A stretch of 64,000 nt of DNA from DASZGL01 sp035938875 (lineage in GTDB: Bacteria; Chloroflexota; Dormibacteria; Aeolococcales; Aeolococcaceae), in the NCBI GenBank assembly GCA_035938875.1, contig DASZGL010000003.1:1-64000 (forward strand), given 5' to 3'. Position 1 is the first letter of the stretch. Each line of letters starts with the position of its first letter. The translations under genes were made by a program, and so were the position numbers. Of the stretch, positions 35,751-45,766 are shown piece by piece. Under the pieces are notes generated by a model. The model saw only the letters and a list, made by a program, of their open reading frames with translations. It was not told where the DNA came from and searched no databases.

Positions 35751-37709
35751 ATGAGCGAGACCAACGGCGCCGCGCAGGCTGCTCCCGACGACGGACGCGT
35801 CGAGGTCACCATCGACGGGCGGATCAGCCGCGTGCCCAAAGGAACACTCGTGCTCGACGCCGCCACCGAGGCGGGGGTGCACATCCCCATCTACTGCGCC
35901 CACCCCAAGATGGACCCTGTCGCGGTCTGCCGCATGTGCCTGGTGCAGGTCGAAAAGACGCCCAAGCTGCAGCCGGCGTGTGCCACCTACGTCAGCGACG
36001 GCATGGTGGTGCACACGCAGACCGACCAGGTGAGCAAGGCGCGCGAAGGCATGCTCGAGTTCCTGCTCCTCAACCATCCTCTCGACTGCCCGGTGTGCGA
36101 TCGCGGCGGGGAATGCGACCTCCAGGACTTCGCCTACCGATACGGACCGCCGACGTCGCGCATGCCCATCACCGACAAGGTCCACTTCGACAAGGCTGTG
36201 CTGCTGAGCGACAAGATCGAGCTCGATCAGGAGCGCTGCATCCTCTGCTGGCGCTGCGTGCGGTATTACGAGGAGATCACCGGGGAGAGAGAGATCGTCC
36301 TGCAACAGCGCGGCGTGCAGACGTCGGTGGCCACCTTCAACGGCCAGCAGCTGCAATCCGACTTTCAGGGCAATCTGCCCGAAATCTGCCCGGTGGGGGC
36401 GTTGACCCATCGCCAGTACCGCTTCAAGGCGCGCCCCTGGGACCTGCAGCGCACTCGCAGCGTGTGTCCCGAATGCGCATACGGTTGCAACATCCATGTC
36501 GACACCCGGGAGTTCGAGGTCACACGCTTCGCCTCGGTCGACAATCCGCTGGTCGACGACATGTGGCTCTGTGATCGCGGCCGTTACAGCGCGACATCGT
36601 GGAACGCTGTCAGCCGGGTACGCCGCCCGGTGGTGCGCGACGCCGCCGGCGAGCGCGAGGTCAGCGCCGCTGTCGCCATACGCGAGGCAGCGCGCCGCCT
36701 TCTCACAGTTCGCGACGAACACGGTGCCAACGCCATCGCCGTCATCGGATCACCGCGCTCCACCAACGAGGAGGCGTGGTTGCTGCAGCGCATCGCCCGC
36801 GAGGCCATCGGCACCCCGCACATCGACCATCAGCTGAAGGCGTTCCCCGGACTGACACCCGATGAGCACGCCCTCGGCATCGCCGAGATCGAGACGTGCA
36901 GCGCCGTGGTGGTCATCGGCGATGCGCCCGAGGAGAATGCCCCGGTGCTCACCCTGCGCCTGTTCAAGGCGCGGCGCAAGGCCGGGGTCGCCATCCACCG
37001 CGTTGCCACTGGCGAAGATGCCGGCAAGGTCGCCGAGCGCATCAACGACCAGCGGCTCGTCGGGGTGATCGCCGACGAGGATGACCGCGCCCAGGCGGCG
37101 GCCGTCGCCCACGCGCTGGCGCCGGGCAACATCGAGGTGAAGCGTCTGACCATCACCCGCGGGGTGAACGGCCGCGGCGTCAAGGACATGGGGCTGCTGC
37201 CCAACCTGGAGCAGGGATACCGCGCCGCGCCGGGTGCCGGGAAGACGGGGCGGGAGATCCTCGAGGCGGCGGCGACCCGCTCGATCCGCGCCCTCCTGCT
37301 GATCGATGCCGGCCACGCGCTCGGTGACGCCGGCGACCTGCTCACCAGGGCGCTTGACGGAGCTGAACTGGTGGTCGCCGTCGAAACGCAACCCGGACCC
37401 CTCGCAGGCGCCGCGACCGTGCTCATCCCCGGTCACATCTACATGGAGAAGCAGGGCACCGTGACCAACACCGAGGGACGTGTGCAGCGAATCCGCCAGG
37501 CGCTGCCAGCGGCGACAGCCGTTCCCACAGAAACACGGTTGCTTGCCATGCTCGCCGCCGACCTGGGCTGCGATGGGTGGCCGGCGGACTTCACCCAGGT
37601 GCGTGCCGCGATGCTCGACGCGATCCCCGAGTACCGCGCCGCCGGCAACGGCGGACGAGCCATGTTCAGCGCGCCTGGGGCAGCGCTGGCGTCGGCGGAC
37701 CCCCGATGA
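35751..37709 (+). CDS. nuoG: NADH-quinone oxidoreductase subunit G
   Basis: Large iron-sulfur subunit of the peripheral arm, 652 aa. The N-terminal [2Fe-2S] domain has Cys49, 60, 63 and 77. HPLDCPVCDRGGECDLQD gives the His/Cys-liganded cluster, CILCWRCVRYYEE with CPVGAL the next, and CPECAYGCNIHV the start of the molybdopterin-like domain with a possible extra cluster. The C-terminal domain is shorter than in enterobacterial NuoG (about 900 aa). It overlaps nuoH by ATGA. Confidence 0.94.
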   Translation: MSETNGAAQAAPDDGRVEVTIDGRISRVPKGTLVLDAATEAGVHIPIYCAHPKMDPVAVCRMCLVQVEKTPKLQPACATYVSDGMVVHTQTDQVSKAREGMLEFLLLNHPLDCPVCDRGGECDLQDFAYRYGPPTSRMPITDKVHFDKAVLLSDKIELDQERCILCWRCVRYYEEITGEREIVLQQRGVQTSVATFNGQQLQSDFQGNLPEICPVGALTHRQYRFKARPWDLQRTRSVCPECAYGCNIHVDTREFEVTRFASVDNPLVDDMWLCDRGRYSATSWNAVSRVRRPVVRDAAGEREVSAAVAIREAARRLLTVRDEHGANAIAVIGSPRSTNEEAWLLQRIAREAIGTPHIDHQLKAFPGLTPDEHALGIAEIETCSAVVVIGDAPEENAPVLTLRLFKARRKAGVAIHRVATGEDAGKVAERINDQRLVGVIADEDDRAQAAAVAHALAPGNIEVKRLTITRGVNGRGVKDMGLLPNLEQGYRAAPGAGKTGREILEAAATRSIRALLLIDAGHALGDAGDLLTRALDGAELVVAVETQPGPLAGAATVLIPGHIYMEKQGTVTNTEGRVQRIRQALPAATAVPTETRLLAMLAADLGCDGWPADFTQVRAAMLDAIPEYRAAGNGGRAMFSAPGAALASADPR

Positions 37710-38737
37710 CCGCGAACATTCTCGACTTCCGCATCGGACCCGACTACTGGTGGGTGATCGGCGTCAAAGCGGTGATCATTCTCGGCTTCCTGGTCACCGC
37801 GTTCGCCTACCTGACGCTCGCCGAGCGCAAGGTCTCGGCACGCATCCAGCTGCGCATCGGACCCAACCGCGTCGGCCCGATGGGTCTGCTCCAGCCCGCG
37901 GCTGACGGAGTCAAGCTCCTCTTCAAGGAGAACGTCGCTCCGGCAGGGCGCGACCGGCTCATCTACCTGGTGGCGCCGGGTCTCGCCACCGTTGCCGCCG
38001 TTGTCGCCTTCGCCACGATCCCCGTCAGCGGGGTGAGCACCGTCAACGGCTACGAGCTCCACTGGGACATCGCCCACCTCAACGTCGGGCTGCTCTTCAT
38101 CCTCGCCATCACCTCACTCGGCATCTATTCCATCTTCCTCGGAGGCTGGGCGTCGAACAGCAAGTACTCGTTGCTCGGCGCGCTCCGCTCCTCGGCGCAG
38201 CTCATCTCCTACGAGATGGCGGTGGCCTTCGCCCTGCTGGGTGTCGTGATCCTCGCCGGCTCCCTCGACCTCGAGCAGATCGTCACCGCGCAACACCACG
38301 CCTGGTTCGTGCTGCTGCAACCGCTGGCATTCGTCCTGTACTTCATGGGCGCGCTCGCCGAGACGAACCGTGCTCCGTTCGACCTTCCTGAGGCGGAGAA
38401 CGAGCTGGTCGGCGGCTATCACACCGAATACTCGGGCATGCGTTTCGGCCTGTATTTCATGGGCGAGTACATCAACATGGTGACCGTCTCATCCATCGCC
38501 ACGGCGCTCTTCCTCGGTGGCTGGTTGCCCATCCTGCCGTTCCTCGACTTCATCCCCGGGGTGTTCTGGTTCCTCGGCAAGGTCTTCACCCTGCTGTTCG
38601 TCATGATCTGGATCCGCTGGACCTTCCCCCGGCTGCGCTACGACCGGCTGATGAACCTCGGCTGGAAAGTGCTGCTGCCGCTGGGTCTGATCAACGTCGT
38701 CATCACCGGTACGGTGGTGGCGCTCACATCCTCGTGA
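37706..38737 (+). CDS. nuoH: NADH-quinone oxidoreductase subunit H
   Basis: Membrane subunit forming the quinone access channel, 343 aa with about eight helices. AERKVSARIQLRIGPNRVGP is the conserved first loop, and NRAPFDLPEAENELVGGYHTEYSG the signature acidic loop near residue 215-238. It overlaps nuoG by ATGA. Confidence 0.94.
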   Translation: MTANILDFRIGPDYWWVIGVKAVIILGFLVTAFAYLTLAERKVSARIQLRIGPNRVGPMGLLQPAADGVKLLFKENVAPAGRDRLIYLVAPGLATVAAVVAFATIPVSGVSTVNGYELHWDIAHLNVGLLFILAITSLGIYSIFLGGWASNSKYSLLGALRSSAQLISYEMAVAFALLGVVILAGSLDLEQIVTAQHHAWFVLLQPLAFVLYFMGALAETNRAPFDLPEAENELVGGYHTEYSGMRFGLYFMGEYINMVTVSSIATALFLGGWLPILPFLDFIPGVFWFLGKVFTLLFVMIWIRWTFPRLRYDRLMNLGWKVLLPLGLINVVITGTVVALTSS

Positions 38738-38762
38738 AGCGCCCTGTGGAGGAGTCGCTGAC

Positions 38763-39377
38763 ATGTTGAAGGAGCTCGCCAAGGGCCTCGCCTTCACCAT
38801 GCGCCAGCTGCTGCGCAAGCCCATCACCATGCAGTGGCCCGAGGAGCAGAAGCCCGCCCCGACACGTCATCGCGGCCGGCACATCCTGCATCGCTACGAC
38901 AACGGATTGGAGAAGTGCATCGGCTGCGAGCTGTGCTCGGGAGCATGCCCGGTGGGCTGCATCTACGTCGAGCCCGCGGAGAACGACCCCAACAACCCGG
39001 TGTCACCCGGCGAGCGCTACGCCATCCGCTACGAGATCAACCTGATGCGCTGCATCTTCTGCGGCTACTGCGCCGAGGCGTGTCCCACCGAGGCGATCAC
39101 CCTCGGCCCGCGATATGACCTCGCCGACTATCGCCGCGAGCGGCTGGTGGCCACCAAGGAGGATCTCCTCGAGGCGTGGCCGGGCTTCTCGCAGTCGCGA
39201 GGCGCCAATCCGCTGGGCGCCGGCGCCGACCAGCGAGGCCAGGCCGAGCACGTCCCCGGGGTCAGCCCCCGAGTGGCATGGGAGCAACCCGACGCAGAGT
39301 CGCCACCCCTGGGTCAGGCCGGTGTGAAACAGCGCGTGCCCAGCGTGGCCGAACCCGAGCGCAGGGGGCGCGGATGA
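38763..39377 (+). CDS. nuoI: NADH-quinone oxidoreductase subunit I
   Basis: Ferredoxin-like subunit with two [4Fe-4S] clusters (N6a/N6b), 204 aa. The Cys motifs are KCIGCELCSGACPVGC and RCIFCGYCAEACPTEA. The last 50 residues are a Pro/Gly-rich extension beyond the core. The ATG has a GGAGGAG ribosome-binding site 8 bases upstream, the clearest inside the operon, so translation is restarted here. It overlaps nuoJ by ATGA. Confidence 0.94.
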   Translation: MLKELAKGLAFTMRQLLRKPITMQWPEEQKPAPTRHRGRHILHRYDNGLEKCIGCELCSGACPVGCIYVEPAENDPNNPVSPGERYAIRYEINLMRCIFCGYCAEACPTEAITLGPRYDLADYRRERLVATKEDLLEAWPGFSQSRGANPLGAGADQRGQAEHVPGVSPRVAWEQPDAESPPLGQAGVKQRVPSVAEPERRGRG

Positions 39378-39955
39378 CCGCGCTCACCTATGTGGTGGGA
39401 GCGATCGCCCTGCTGACGGCCATCGGGGTGGTTGCCAGCCGCAGAACCATCTACTCCGCGCTGAGCCTTGTGGGCAACATGATCAGCCTGGCGGTGCTCT
39501 TCCTGCTGCTCAACGCGCAATTCCTCGCCGCGGTGCAGGTGATCATCTACGCCGGGGCGGTGATGGTGCTCTTCATCTTCATCATCGCGCTGCTCAGTCC
39601 TGGCGCTGAGGACGCCATCGTCCAGGACCGGCGATTCTGGGTGGGCATCGTCGTCGTCGGGGTGATCACCCTGCAGATCTTCGCCCTGGCCAACAACGAC
39701 ACAACCCGAGACAAGACCGGGGCAACTCCCGTGCTCCGTGGCCAGAAGCTCGCCCAGGCGGCCAACCCCTCCGATCCCGGCTTCCAGTTCAACGTCGATG
39801 ATGTCAACAAGGCGGGAAACGTCCAGACCGCCGGCGGGCAGCTGTTCACCACCTTCCTGCTGCCCTTCGAGATCACCTCCCTGCTGCTGCTCGTCGCCGC
39901 GATCGGCGCCGTCTACCTGACGCGACGCCCTCCCGCGGATGCTCGGCGACTCTGA
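39374..39955 (+). CDS. nuoJ: NADH-quinone oxidoreductase subunit J
   Basis: Membrane subunit with five helices, 193 aa. The segment VIIYAGAVMVLFIFIIALL is the conserved third helix with its pi-bulge. A polar loop of about 45 residues precedes the last helix. The start overlaps nuoI by ATGA; nuoK begins one base after the stop. Confidence 0.92.
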   Translation: MTALTYVVGAIALLTAIGVVASRRTIYSALSLVGNMISLAVLFLLLNAQFLAAVQVIIYAGAVMVLFIFIIALLSPGAEDAIVQDRRFWVGIVVVGVITLQIFALANNDTTRDKTGATPVLRGQKLAQAANPSDPGFQFNVDDVNKAGNVQTAGGQLFTTFLLPFEITSLLLLVAAIGAVYLTRRPPADARRL

Positions 39956-39956
39956 G

Positions 39957-40268
39957 ATGCTCGACGACAATTCCTTTCCGGTGCTCCTGGCACTGAGCGC
40001 TGCGCTCTTCACCATCGGCGCCATGGGCGTGCTCGTCCGGCGCAACCCGCTGGTGGTCTTCATGAGCATCGAGCTGATGCTCAACGCCGTCAACCTCGCT
40101 TTCGTCACCTTCGGCCGCTTCCTCAACAGCGAGGAGGGTCAGATCTTCGCCTTCATGGTCATCGTCGTCGCCGCCGCCGAGGTGGTCGTCGGCCTGGCGC
40201 TCATCACTCAGGTTTTTCGCACTGGGCGCGAGCTCGACGTCGACGAGCTCAGTGAGATGAAGGAATGA
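39957..40268 (+). CDS. nuoK: NADH-quinone oxidoreductase subunit K
   Basis: Three-helix antiporter-associated subunit, 103 aa, the usual size. The conserved membrane Glu residues are in FMSIELMLNAVNL and VAAAEVVVGLAL. ATG 39957 is preferred over the ATG at 39939, which would overlap nuoJ by 17 bases and lengthen the protein. It overlaps nuoL by ATGA. Confidence 0.93.
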   Translation: MLDDNSFPVLLALSAALFTIGAMGVLVRRNPLVVFMSIELMLNAVNLAFVTFGRFLNSEEGQIFAFMVIVVAAAEVVVGLALITQVFRTGRELDVDELSEMKE

Positions 40269-42253
40269 GCGTCGGGCACACCGCCGCCGGCGGAATGAGC
40301 GCCGACTTCGCCGGGACCCTGGCGATCCTGCTGCTGGCGCTGCCTCTGGCCGGGTGCCTGGTCAACGCGCTCTTCGGCCGGCGCCTGGGCCGGCGCTTCG
40401 TCAACGTCGTCGGTCCCGGCGTGGTGCTCGCGGCGTTCGTGGTCGCCGTGGTCGTCCTCGTCAACGTCATCGGCGCGTCGGAAGAAGGCAAGTCGACGAC
40501 GGTGCAGCTCTGGCAATTCATCGACCTGGGCAAGGGCAACCTGCAGACGTCAGTCGCCACCACGTTCGACCCGCTGAGCGCGCTGATGATCATGGTGATC
40601 ACCGGGGTCGGCTTCCTCATCCACGTCTACTCCGTCGGCTACATGGAGCACGACGAGAGCCCCCACCGGTTCTTCAGCTACATGAACCTGTTCATCTTCA
40701 GCATGTTGCTGCTGGTGCTGGCGGCCGACTTCTTCATCCTGGTGATCGGCTGGGGGTTGGTCGCCCTGTCGAGCTACCTGTTGATCGGCTACTGGTATCA
40801 ACGGCCAAGCGCCGTCGCCGCCGCTCGCAAGGCGTTCATCACCCAGGTGATCGGCGACGTCGCGCTGGTCATCGCCGCGTTCATGATCCTCACCCGGCTG
40901 CGCACCTTCTCGCTGAGCCTGCCCCAGATATTCGCCGATGCCGGCGCCTCGTTCGATCACGGTGGGCCGTACATCACCGGGATCTGCGTCCTCCTCGCCA
41001 TCGCCGCCTTCGCCAAGAGCGCGCAGTTCCCGCTGCACACCTGGTTGCCGGACGCGATGGAGGGTCCCACGCCGGTCTCGGCGCTGATCCACGCCGCGAC
41101 CATGGTGACGGCTGGTGTCTACCTGATCGCCCGTTTCCACACGCTGTTCGACCTGGCACCATTCGCCCAGGGTGTGGTCGCCTGCGTCGGCATCGGCACC
41201 GCCTTCATGGCCGGTGTCATCGCCCTCAGTCAGATCGACATCAAACGAGTCATCGCCTACTCGACGATGTCGCAGATCGGACTGATGATCTTCGCCGTCG
41301 GTATCGGCGCCTACAGCGCGGGCATGTTCCACTTCGCCACCCACGCGGTGTTCAAGGCTCTGCTCTTCATGGCCGCCGGCAATGTCATCCATGCGTTGCA
41401 TGACGAGCAGGACATCAGGCTCATGGGCGGCCTGGCACCGCGGCTGAAAATCACCAACTTCTGCTTCCTCGTCGGTTCCTTCGCGCTCGCCGGCATCCCC
41501 ATCTTCGCCGGCTTCTTCAGCAAGGAGGAGCTGCTCGGCTTCGGCTCGGTCCATGGGCCGCTGCCGCCGACGCTCTGGGTCGTGGGCGTGGCGATCAACG
41601 TGCTCACCGGCGTGTACGCATTCCGTCTTTACTTCACCGTCTTCCACGGCGAGGCACGCACGGCCCGCGTCGACGCCGCGCACGAGGCGCCGCGCTCGAT
41701 GCTCATCCCCGTCGAGCTGCTCACGCTGGGCAGCATCGTCGTCGGCCTGGTGATGCTCCCGGCGCTTCCCGGCATCGCCGGTGCCAACACCATCGGCGAC
41801 TTCCTCGACCCGGTGTTCAAGGCCGGCGGCGCTCAGTTGATCGATGAGCCGGGCAGGTCGGTGGCCTGGGCGACACTCCTGGTGGGCACGGCGGCGAGCT
41901 TCATCGGGGTCGGCCTGGCCTATCGATGGTGCTACCAGCACCGCCCGGACGCCCAGGTCGTCGCCTCCCGTCTGCCGCGGCCGCTGACACAGCTGTCGCT
42001 ACACAAGTTCTACTTCGACGAGATCTATGACGCGATGCTGGTGCGACCGACGAGGGCGCTGGCGCGCAGCATGCGCCGGGTGGTCGAGCCCAACGTGATG
42101 GACGGCTGGATACGCGGCATCGCCGCGACCTTCCGCGAGCTGAGTCTCGACTTCCGCTTCGTACAGACGGGGATCGTCCGCGACTATGCGGCACTGATGC
42201 TCGGCGCCTCGGCGGTGTTCGTCGTGTACATGGTCGTGGTGCTGGCGAAATGA
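40265..42253 (+). CDS. nuoL: NADH-quinone oxidoreductase subunit L
   Basis: Largest antiporter-like proton pump of complex I, 662 aa with about 16 helices. TWLPDAMEGPTPVSALIHAATMV holds the conserved proton-channel residues, and DIKRVIAYSTMSQIGLM the matching second-half signature. The C-terminal third includes the lateral helix. It overlaps both neighbours by ATGA. Confidence 0.94.
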   Translation: MSVGHTAAGGMSADFAGTLAILLLALPLAGCLVNALFGRRLGRRFVNVVGPGVVLAAFVVAVVVLVNVIGASEEGKSTTVQLWQFIDLGKGNLQTSVATTFDPLSALMIMVITGVGFLIHVYSVGYMEHDESPHRFFSYMNLFIFSMLLLVLAADFFILVIGWGLVALSSYLLIGYWYQRPSAVAAARKAFITQVIGDVALVIAAFMILTRLRTFSLSLPQIFADAGASFDHGGPYITGICVLLAIAAFAKSAQFPLHTWLPDAMEGPTPVSALIHAATMVTAGVYLIARFHTLFDLAPFAQGVVACVGIGTAFMAGVIALSQIDIKRVIAYSTMSQIGLMIFAVGIGAYSAGMFHFATHAVFKALLFMAAGNVIHALHDEQDIRLMGGLAPRLKITNFCFLVGSFALAGIPIFAGFFSKEELLGFGSVHGPLPPTLWVVGVAINVLTGVYAFRLYFTVFHGEARTARVDAAHEAPRSMLIPVELLTLGSIVVGLVMLPALPGIAGANTIGDFLDPVFKAGGAQLIDEPGRSVAWATLLVGTAASFIGVGLAYRWCYQHRPDAQVVASRLPRPLTQLSLHKFYFDEIYDAMLVRPTRALARSMRRVVEPNVMDGWIRGIAATFRELSLDFRFVQTGIVRDYAALMLGASAVFVVYMVVVLAK

Positions 42254-43878
42254 ACAGCATCCCCTGGCTGACGCTGGTCCTCGTCGTGCCCCTGGGAACC
42301 GTCGTGCTTCTGCAGCTGGTGCCGCACAACGCGCGAACGCTGATCAAGGCGGTGACCATCGTCGGGACACTGGCGACCGCGGCCATCGTCGCCGGGCTGG
42401 TGGTCGCCTTCACGCAGAACCCCGCACCGGCGCAAGTGGCCCTGCCGCAAGGTGGCACCCACGTCAGTCCCATCACCTTCCAGTTCGAGGAACAACGCGA
42501 ATGGATCTCGCAGATCGGCGCGTCGTACCACCTCGGCCTCGACGGCGTCAGCGCGTGGCTCCTGGCCCTCGATGCCGGCGTCTTCCTCCTCGGCGCGCTG
42601 GTGGTGTCGGCGCGAAGCACCGACCGCCTGAAGTTCTACTGCGGCCTGCTGCTGCTCAGCGAGACGGCCACCGCGGGCGTTCTGCTCAGTGTCGACCTGC
42701 TGCTCTTCTATCTCTTCTGGGAGGCGATGCTCATCCCGCTGTACTTCCTGTTGAGCAACTACGGCGACAGCAATCGCGGCCGGGCGACGCTGAAGTTCGT
42801 CATCTACACCGCGGCGGGCAGCCTGCTGATGCTCATCGCCATCATCTACCTGTACTTCCAGTCGCCGCCGCCGCCGGGGTCAAGCCATGCATCCTTCGAC
42901 CTGACCGCATTGATGCTCAACCCCGGGCCGGCGCAGGGGGTGGTGCATATCCCCGTCCACATTGGTTCGGCGATCAACGCCGATATTCCCCTGTTGACGC
43001 CCATTCAGTTCGCCTTCATTGCGTTCTTCCTGGCGTTCGCCATCAAGGTGCCGCTGGTTCCCTTCCATACCTGGCTGCCCGACAGCTACACGTCGTGCCC
43101 GCCCGCCGCGCTGGTGTTCTTCGCCGGCATCGTCAGCAAGCTCGGCGCCTTCGGCTTCATCCGCTACGGGTTGACTCTGTTCCCCGGACCGGTGCACGAC
43201 TACCGCTGGATTCTCGAAGCGCTGGCCATCCTCAGCATCGTCTACGGCGCTCTGATGGCGCTTGCCCAGGTGGATATCAAACGGATCGTCGCCTACGCCA
43301 GCGTCAGCCACCTCGGCTTCGTCGTCCTCGGCATCTTCGCGCTCAACGCCAACGGCATCAACGGTGCCGTCATCCAGATGGTCAACCACGGCATCATCAT
43401 CGCCTCGCTGTTTCTCATCGTCGGCATGATCGAGCAGCGCACCGGCACTCGTGACCGTCACCAGCTCGCCGGGCTGGAGAAGCGAATGCCGTGGCTGTAC
43501 GCGTTCTTTCTCGTGGTCACGCTCGCCGGGCTTGGCATGCCGGGAATGAACACCTTCGTCGGCGAATTCACCATCATGCTCGGCGCCTTCCAGGCGAGCT
43601 GGATCCTGGCCGTCCTCGCCGGAACCGGGGTCATCCTCGCCTGCTGGTACATGCTTCGCCTCCACCAGGGGCTGATGCATGAACCACCCAAGCCGGCCAC
43701 TGAAGGAGTACGCGACATCGGTACCGGGGAGCGCCTGGTGCTGGTGCCGCTCGTCGGGCTCATGGTGCTGATCGGCGTCTTTCCGCGGCCCATCGGTGAC
43801 GTCGCCCGCAGCAACGTGAGCCAGTACGTCACTGTCGCCAACGGCGCGCAGCCGGTGGCGCAGGCGCCGCAGCAGTAG
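42250..43878 (+). CDS. nuoM: NADH-quinone oxidoreductase subunit M
   Basis: Antiporter-like proton-pumping subunit, 542 aa with about 14 helices. Signatures are FWEAMLIPLYFL, FHTWLPDSYTSCPPAA and DIKRIVAYASVSHLGFV. The window has a single copy of each antiporter subunit (L, M, N). It starts with an ATGA overlap and ends 10 bases before nuoN. Confidence 0.94.
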   Translation: MNSIPWLTLVLVVPLGTVVLLQLVPHNARTLIKAVTIVGTLATAAIVAGLVVAFTQNPAPAQVALPQGGTHVSPITFQFEEQREWISQIGASYHLGLDGVSAWLLALDAGVFLLGALVVSARSTDRLKFYCGLLLLSETATAGVLLSVDLLLFYLFWEAMLIPLYFLLSNYGDSNRGRATLKFVIYTAAGSLLMLIAIIYLYFQSPPPPGSSHASFDLTALMLNPGPAQGVVHIPVHIGSAINADIPLLTPIQFAFIAFFLAFAIKVPLVPFHTWLPDSYTSCPPAALVFFAGIVSKLGAFGFIRYGLTLFPGPVHDYRWILEALAILSIVYGALMALAQVDIKRIVAYASVSHLGFVVLGIFALNANGINGAVIQMVNHGIIIASLFLIVGMIEQRTGTRDRHQLAGLEKRMPWLYAFFLVVTLAGLGMPGMNTFVGEFTIMLGAFQASWILAVLAGTGVILACWYMLRLHQGLMHEPPKPATEGVRDIGTGERLVLVPLVGLMVLIGVFPRPIGDVARSNVSQYVTVANGAQPVAQAPQQ

Positions 43879-43888
43879 GGGAGAAGAG

Positions 43889-45403
43889 GTGCTCGGCGTA
43901 ATCGGCATCCCGCCCTATCCCAGCAGCGATGACCTGCTGCGCATCCTCCCCGAGCTGGTTGTCGCCGGCGGATTCCTGCTGCTGATGCTTCTCGACCTCG
44001 TGGTACCCGCGTCACGACGCTCGTTCCTCGCCGTGGTCAGCGTGCTGGTGCTCGGAGCGGCGCTGGCATCGGTCGTCGTCGGCTGGTTCGACACCGGTCA
44101 CCACGGCTACGCCTACTACGGTTCGATCTCCTACGACCGCCTCGCGCTCTTCGTGGACGGCGTCATCCTCTCCAGTGCCATCCTCGTTGTTGCGATCAGT
44201 CCCGGGTATCTCAACCGACGCGGCTTGCACTACGGCGAGTACTACGCGCTCATCCTCGGCGCCACCGTGGGCATGATGCTGCTCGCCGGGGCAGCCAGCC
44301 TGATGACCATCTTCCTGGCCATCGAGCTGCTGAGCATCGCCCTCTACATCCTCAGCGGGTTCGCCCACACTGAGGAGCGATCACAGGAGGCAGGGCTGAA
44401 GTACCTGCTCCTCGGCGCCTTCGCCTCGGGCTTCCTTCTCTATGGAATGGCGCTGATCTACGGAGAGACGGGTCACGTCCAGCTCGCCGCGATCCAGGCT
44501 TCGCTCAACGCCGCCAAGGGGACGCAGGTCGACCCCCTCTTCCTCGCCGGCGTGGTGCTGCTCTTCGTCGGCCTCGCATTCAAGATCAGCGCGGCGCCGT
44601 TTCACACCTGGACTCCCGACGTCTACCAAGGGGCGCCCACGTCGGTGACGACCTTCATGAGCGTGACCACCAAGGTGGCTGCATTTGCCGCGTTGATCCG
44701 CGTCTTCAGCGCCACGCTGTACCTGTCGTATGACAAATGGAGCTTTATCGTCACCTTCGTAGCCATCATCTCGATGGTGGTGGGCAACGTGGCTGCGCTG
44801 ACGCAGAACAGTCTCAAGCGCATGCTCGCCTACTCGGGAATCGCCCAGGCGGGCTACATCCTCATTGGCGTCGCCGTGCAGGACCCACTGGGCACCGTCG
44901 GCGCCCTCTACTACCTGGCGGCATATGCGGCGATGAACATCGGCGCCTTCGCTGTGATCACGGTGATGGCCGGTCGCGGGGAGGATCTCGACAGCTATGA
45001 CAATATCCGCGGACTGGCGTTCCGGCGGCCCTACGTCGCCGCGGCGATGGGATTGTTCCTCCTCTCGCTTGGAGGATTCCCGCCGACAGCGGGTTTCATC
45101 GGCAAGTTTCTGGTCTTCAGCGCCGCGGTTCACTCCGGTCAGATCCAGCTCGCCTTCTGGGGCATCGGCACCAGCGCCATCTCGGTGTTCTACTACCTGC
45201 GCGTCGGGCTTCTGATGTACAGCCGTCCCCGCGAGGGCGAGGCGGCGTACGAATGGCCGCGGACGTCGCTGAGCGGCGGCGGGGTTCTGCTGGCGACCAC
45301 CGCTGGAACGATCTTCCTGGGGATCTTCGTGTTCTTCCTCTACAGCGCCGCGACCCTGGCGCAGGTGGGAACGCTGCCCGCACCGCCGCGAATCGGCACC
45401 TAG
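43889..45403 (+). CDS. nuoN: NADH-quinone oxidoreductase subunit N
   Basis: Third antiporter-like pump subunit, 504 aa with about 14 helices. Signatures are FHTWTPDVYQGAPTSVT, SLKRMLAYSGIAQAGY and GGFPPTAGFIGKF. The GTG start has a GGGGAGAAGA ribosome-binding site. It is the last nuo gene; I see no strong terminator after it. Confidence 0.94.
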   Translation: MLGVIGIPPYPSSDDLLRILPELVVAGGFLLLMLLDLVVPASRRSFLAVVSVLVLGAALASVVVGWFDTGHHGYAYYGSISYDRLALFVDGVILSSAILVVAISPGYLNRRGLHYGEYYALILGATVGMMLLAGAASLMTIFLAIELLSIALYILSGFAHTEERSQEAGLKYLLLGAFASGFLLYGMALIYGETGHVQLAAIQASLNAAKGTQVDPLFLAGVVLLFVGLAFKISAAPFHTWTPDVYQGAPTSVTTFMSVTTKVAAFAALIRVFSATLYLSYDKWSFIVTFVAIISMVVGNVAALTQNSLKRMLAYSGIAQAGYILIGVAVQDPLGTVGALYYLAAYAAMNIGAFAVITVMAGRGEDLDSYDNIRGLAFRRPYVAAAMGLFLLSLGGFPPTAGFIGKFLVFSAAVHSGQIQLAFWGIGTSAISVFYYLRVGLLMYSRPREGEAAYEWPRTSLSGGGVLLATTAGTIFLGIFVFFLYSAATLAQVGTLPAPPRIGT

Positions 45404-45431
45404 CGCGAATACATCGACCCGCCCCAGCGCG

Positions 45432-45437
45432 TAGCAT
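45432..45437 (+). promoter_or_regulatory. -10 element of the dodecin gene
   Basis: TAGCAT about 54 bases before the ATG at 45491, consistent with a short leader that carries the ribosome-binding site. Confidence 0.4.
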
Positions 45438-45490
45438 CGGGCTCCCGGCTGGCGCCGAGGGCGTGGACACAACGCGTGGAGGAATCCGCC

Positions 45491-45703
45491 ATGGCAGACA
45501 CTGTCTACAGGGTCACCGACGTGATCGGTGTGAGCGAGACCTCCTGGGAGGACGCCGCCAAAGCCGCGGTGACGACGGCGTCGAAGACCCTGCGCGACCT
45601 GCGAGTCGCCGAGGTTGTCAAGCTCGACCTGACCATCGAGGACGGCAAGCCGGCTCGTTTTCGCACGCGGCTGAACCTCTCCTTCAAGTACGAGGGCGAG
45701 TAG
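45491..45703 (+). CDS. Dodecin family flavin-binding protein
   Basis: Small dodecameric flavin-storage protein family, 70 aa. VYRVTDVIGVSETSWEDA at the N-terminus, RDLRVAEV in the middle and FRTRLNLSFKYEG at the end are typical; the Trp of SETSW stacks on the isoalloxazine ring in known dodecins. ATG 45491 has GGAGGAA 6 bases upstream. It lies between complex I and the epoxide-hydrolase-like gene. Confidence 0.88.
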   Translation: MADTVYRVTDVIGVSETSWEDAAKAAVTTASKTLRDLRVAEVVKLDLTIEDGKPARFRTRLNLSFKYEGE

Positions 45704-45766
45704 CCATCGCGGCCCCGGTCGCCGGTCGGACGGCCGTCGACCGGGGCCACACGCCGGCGCCGTGCA

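Noticed and set aside
40550..41941. A 463-codon minus-strand open frame in nuoL
   Set aside because: It is rich in His/Asp/Glu/Arg as expected for the antisense of a hydrophobic membrane protein.
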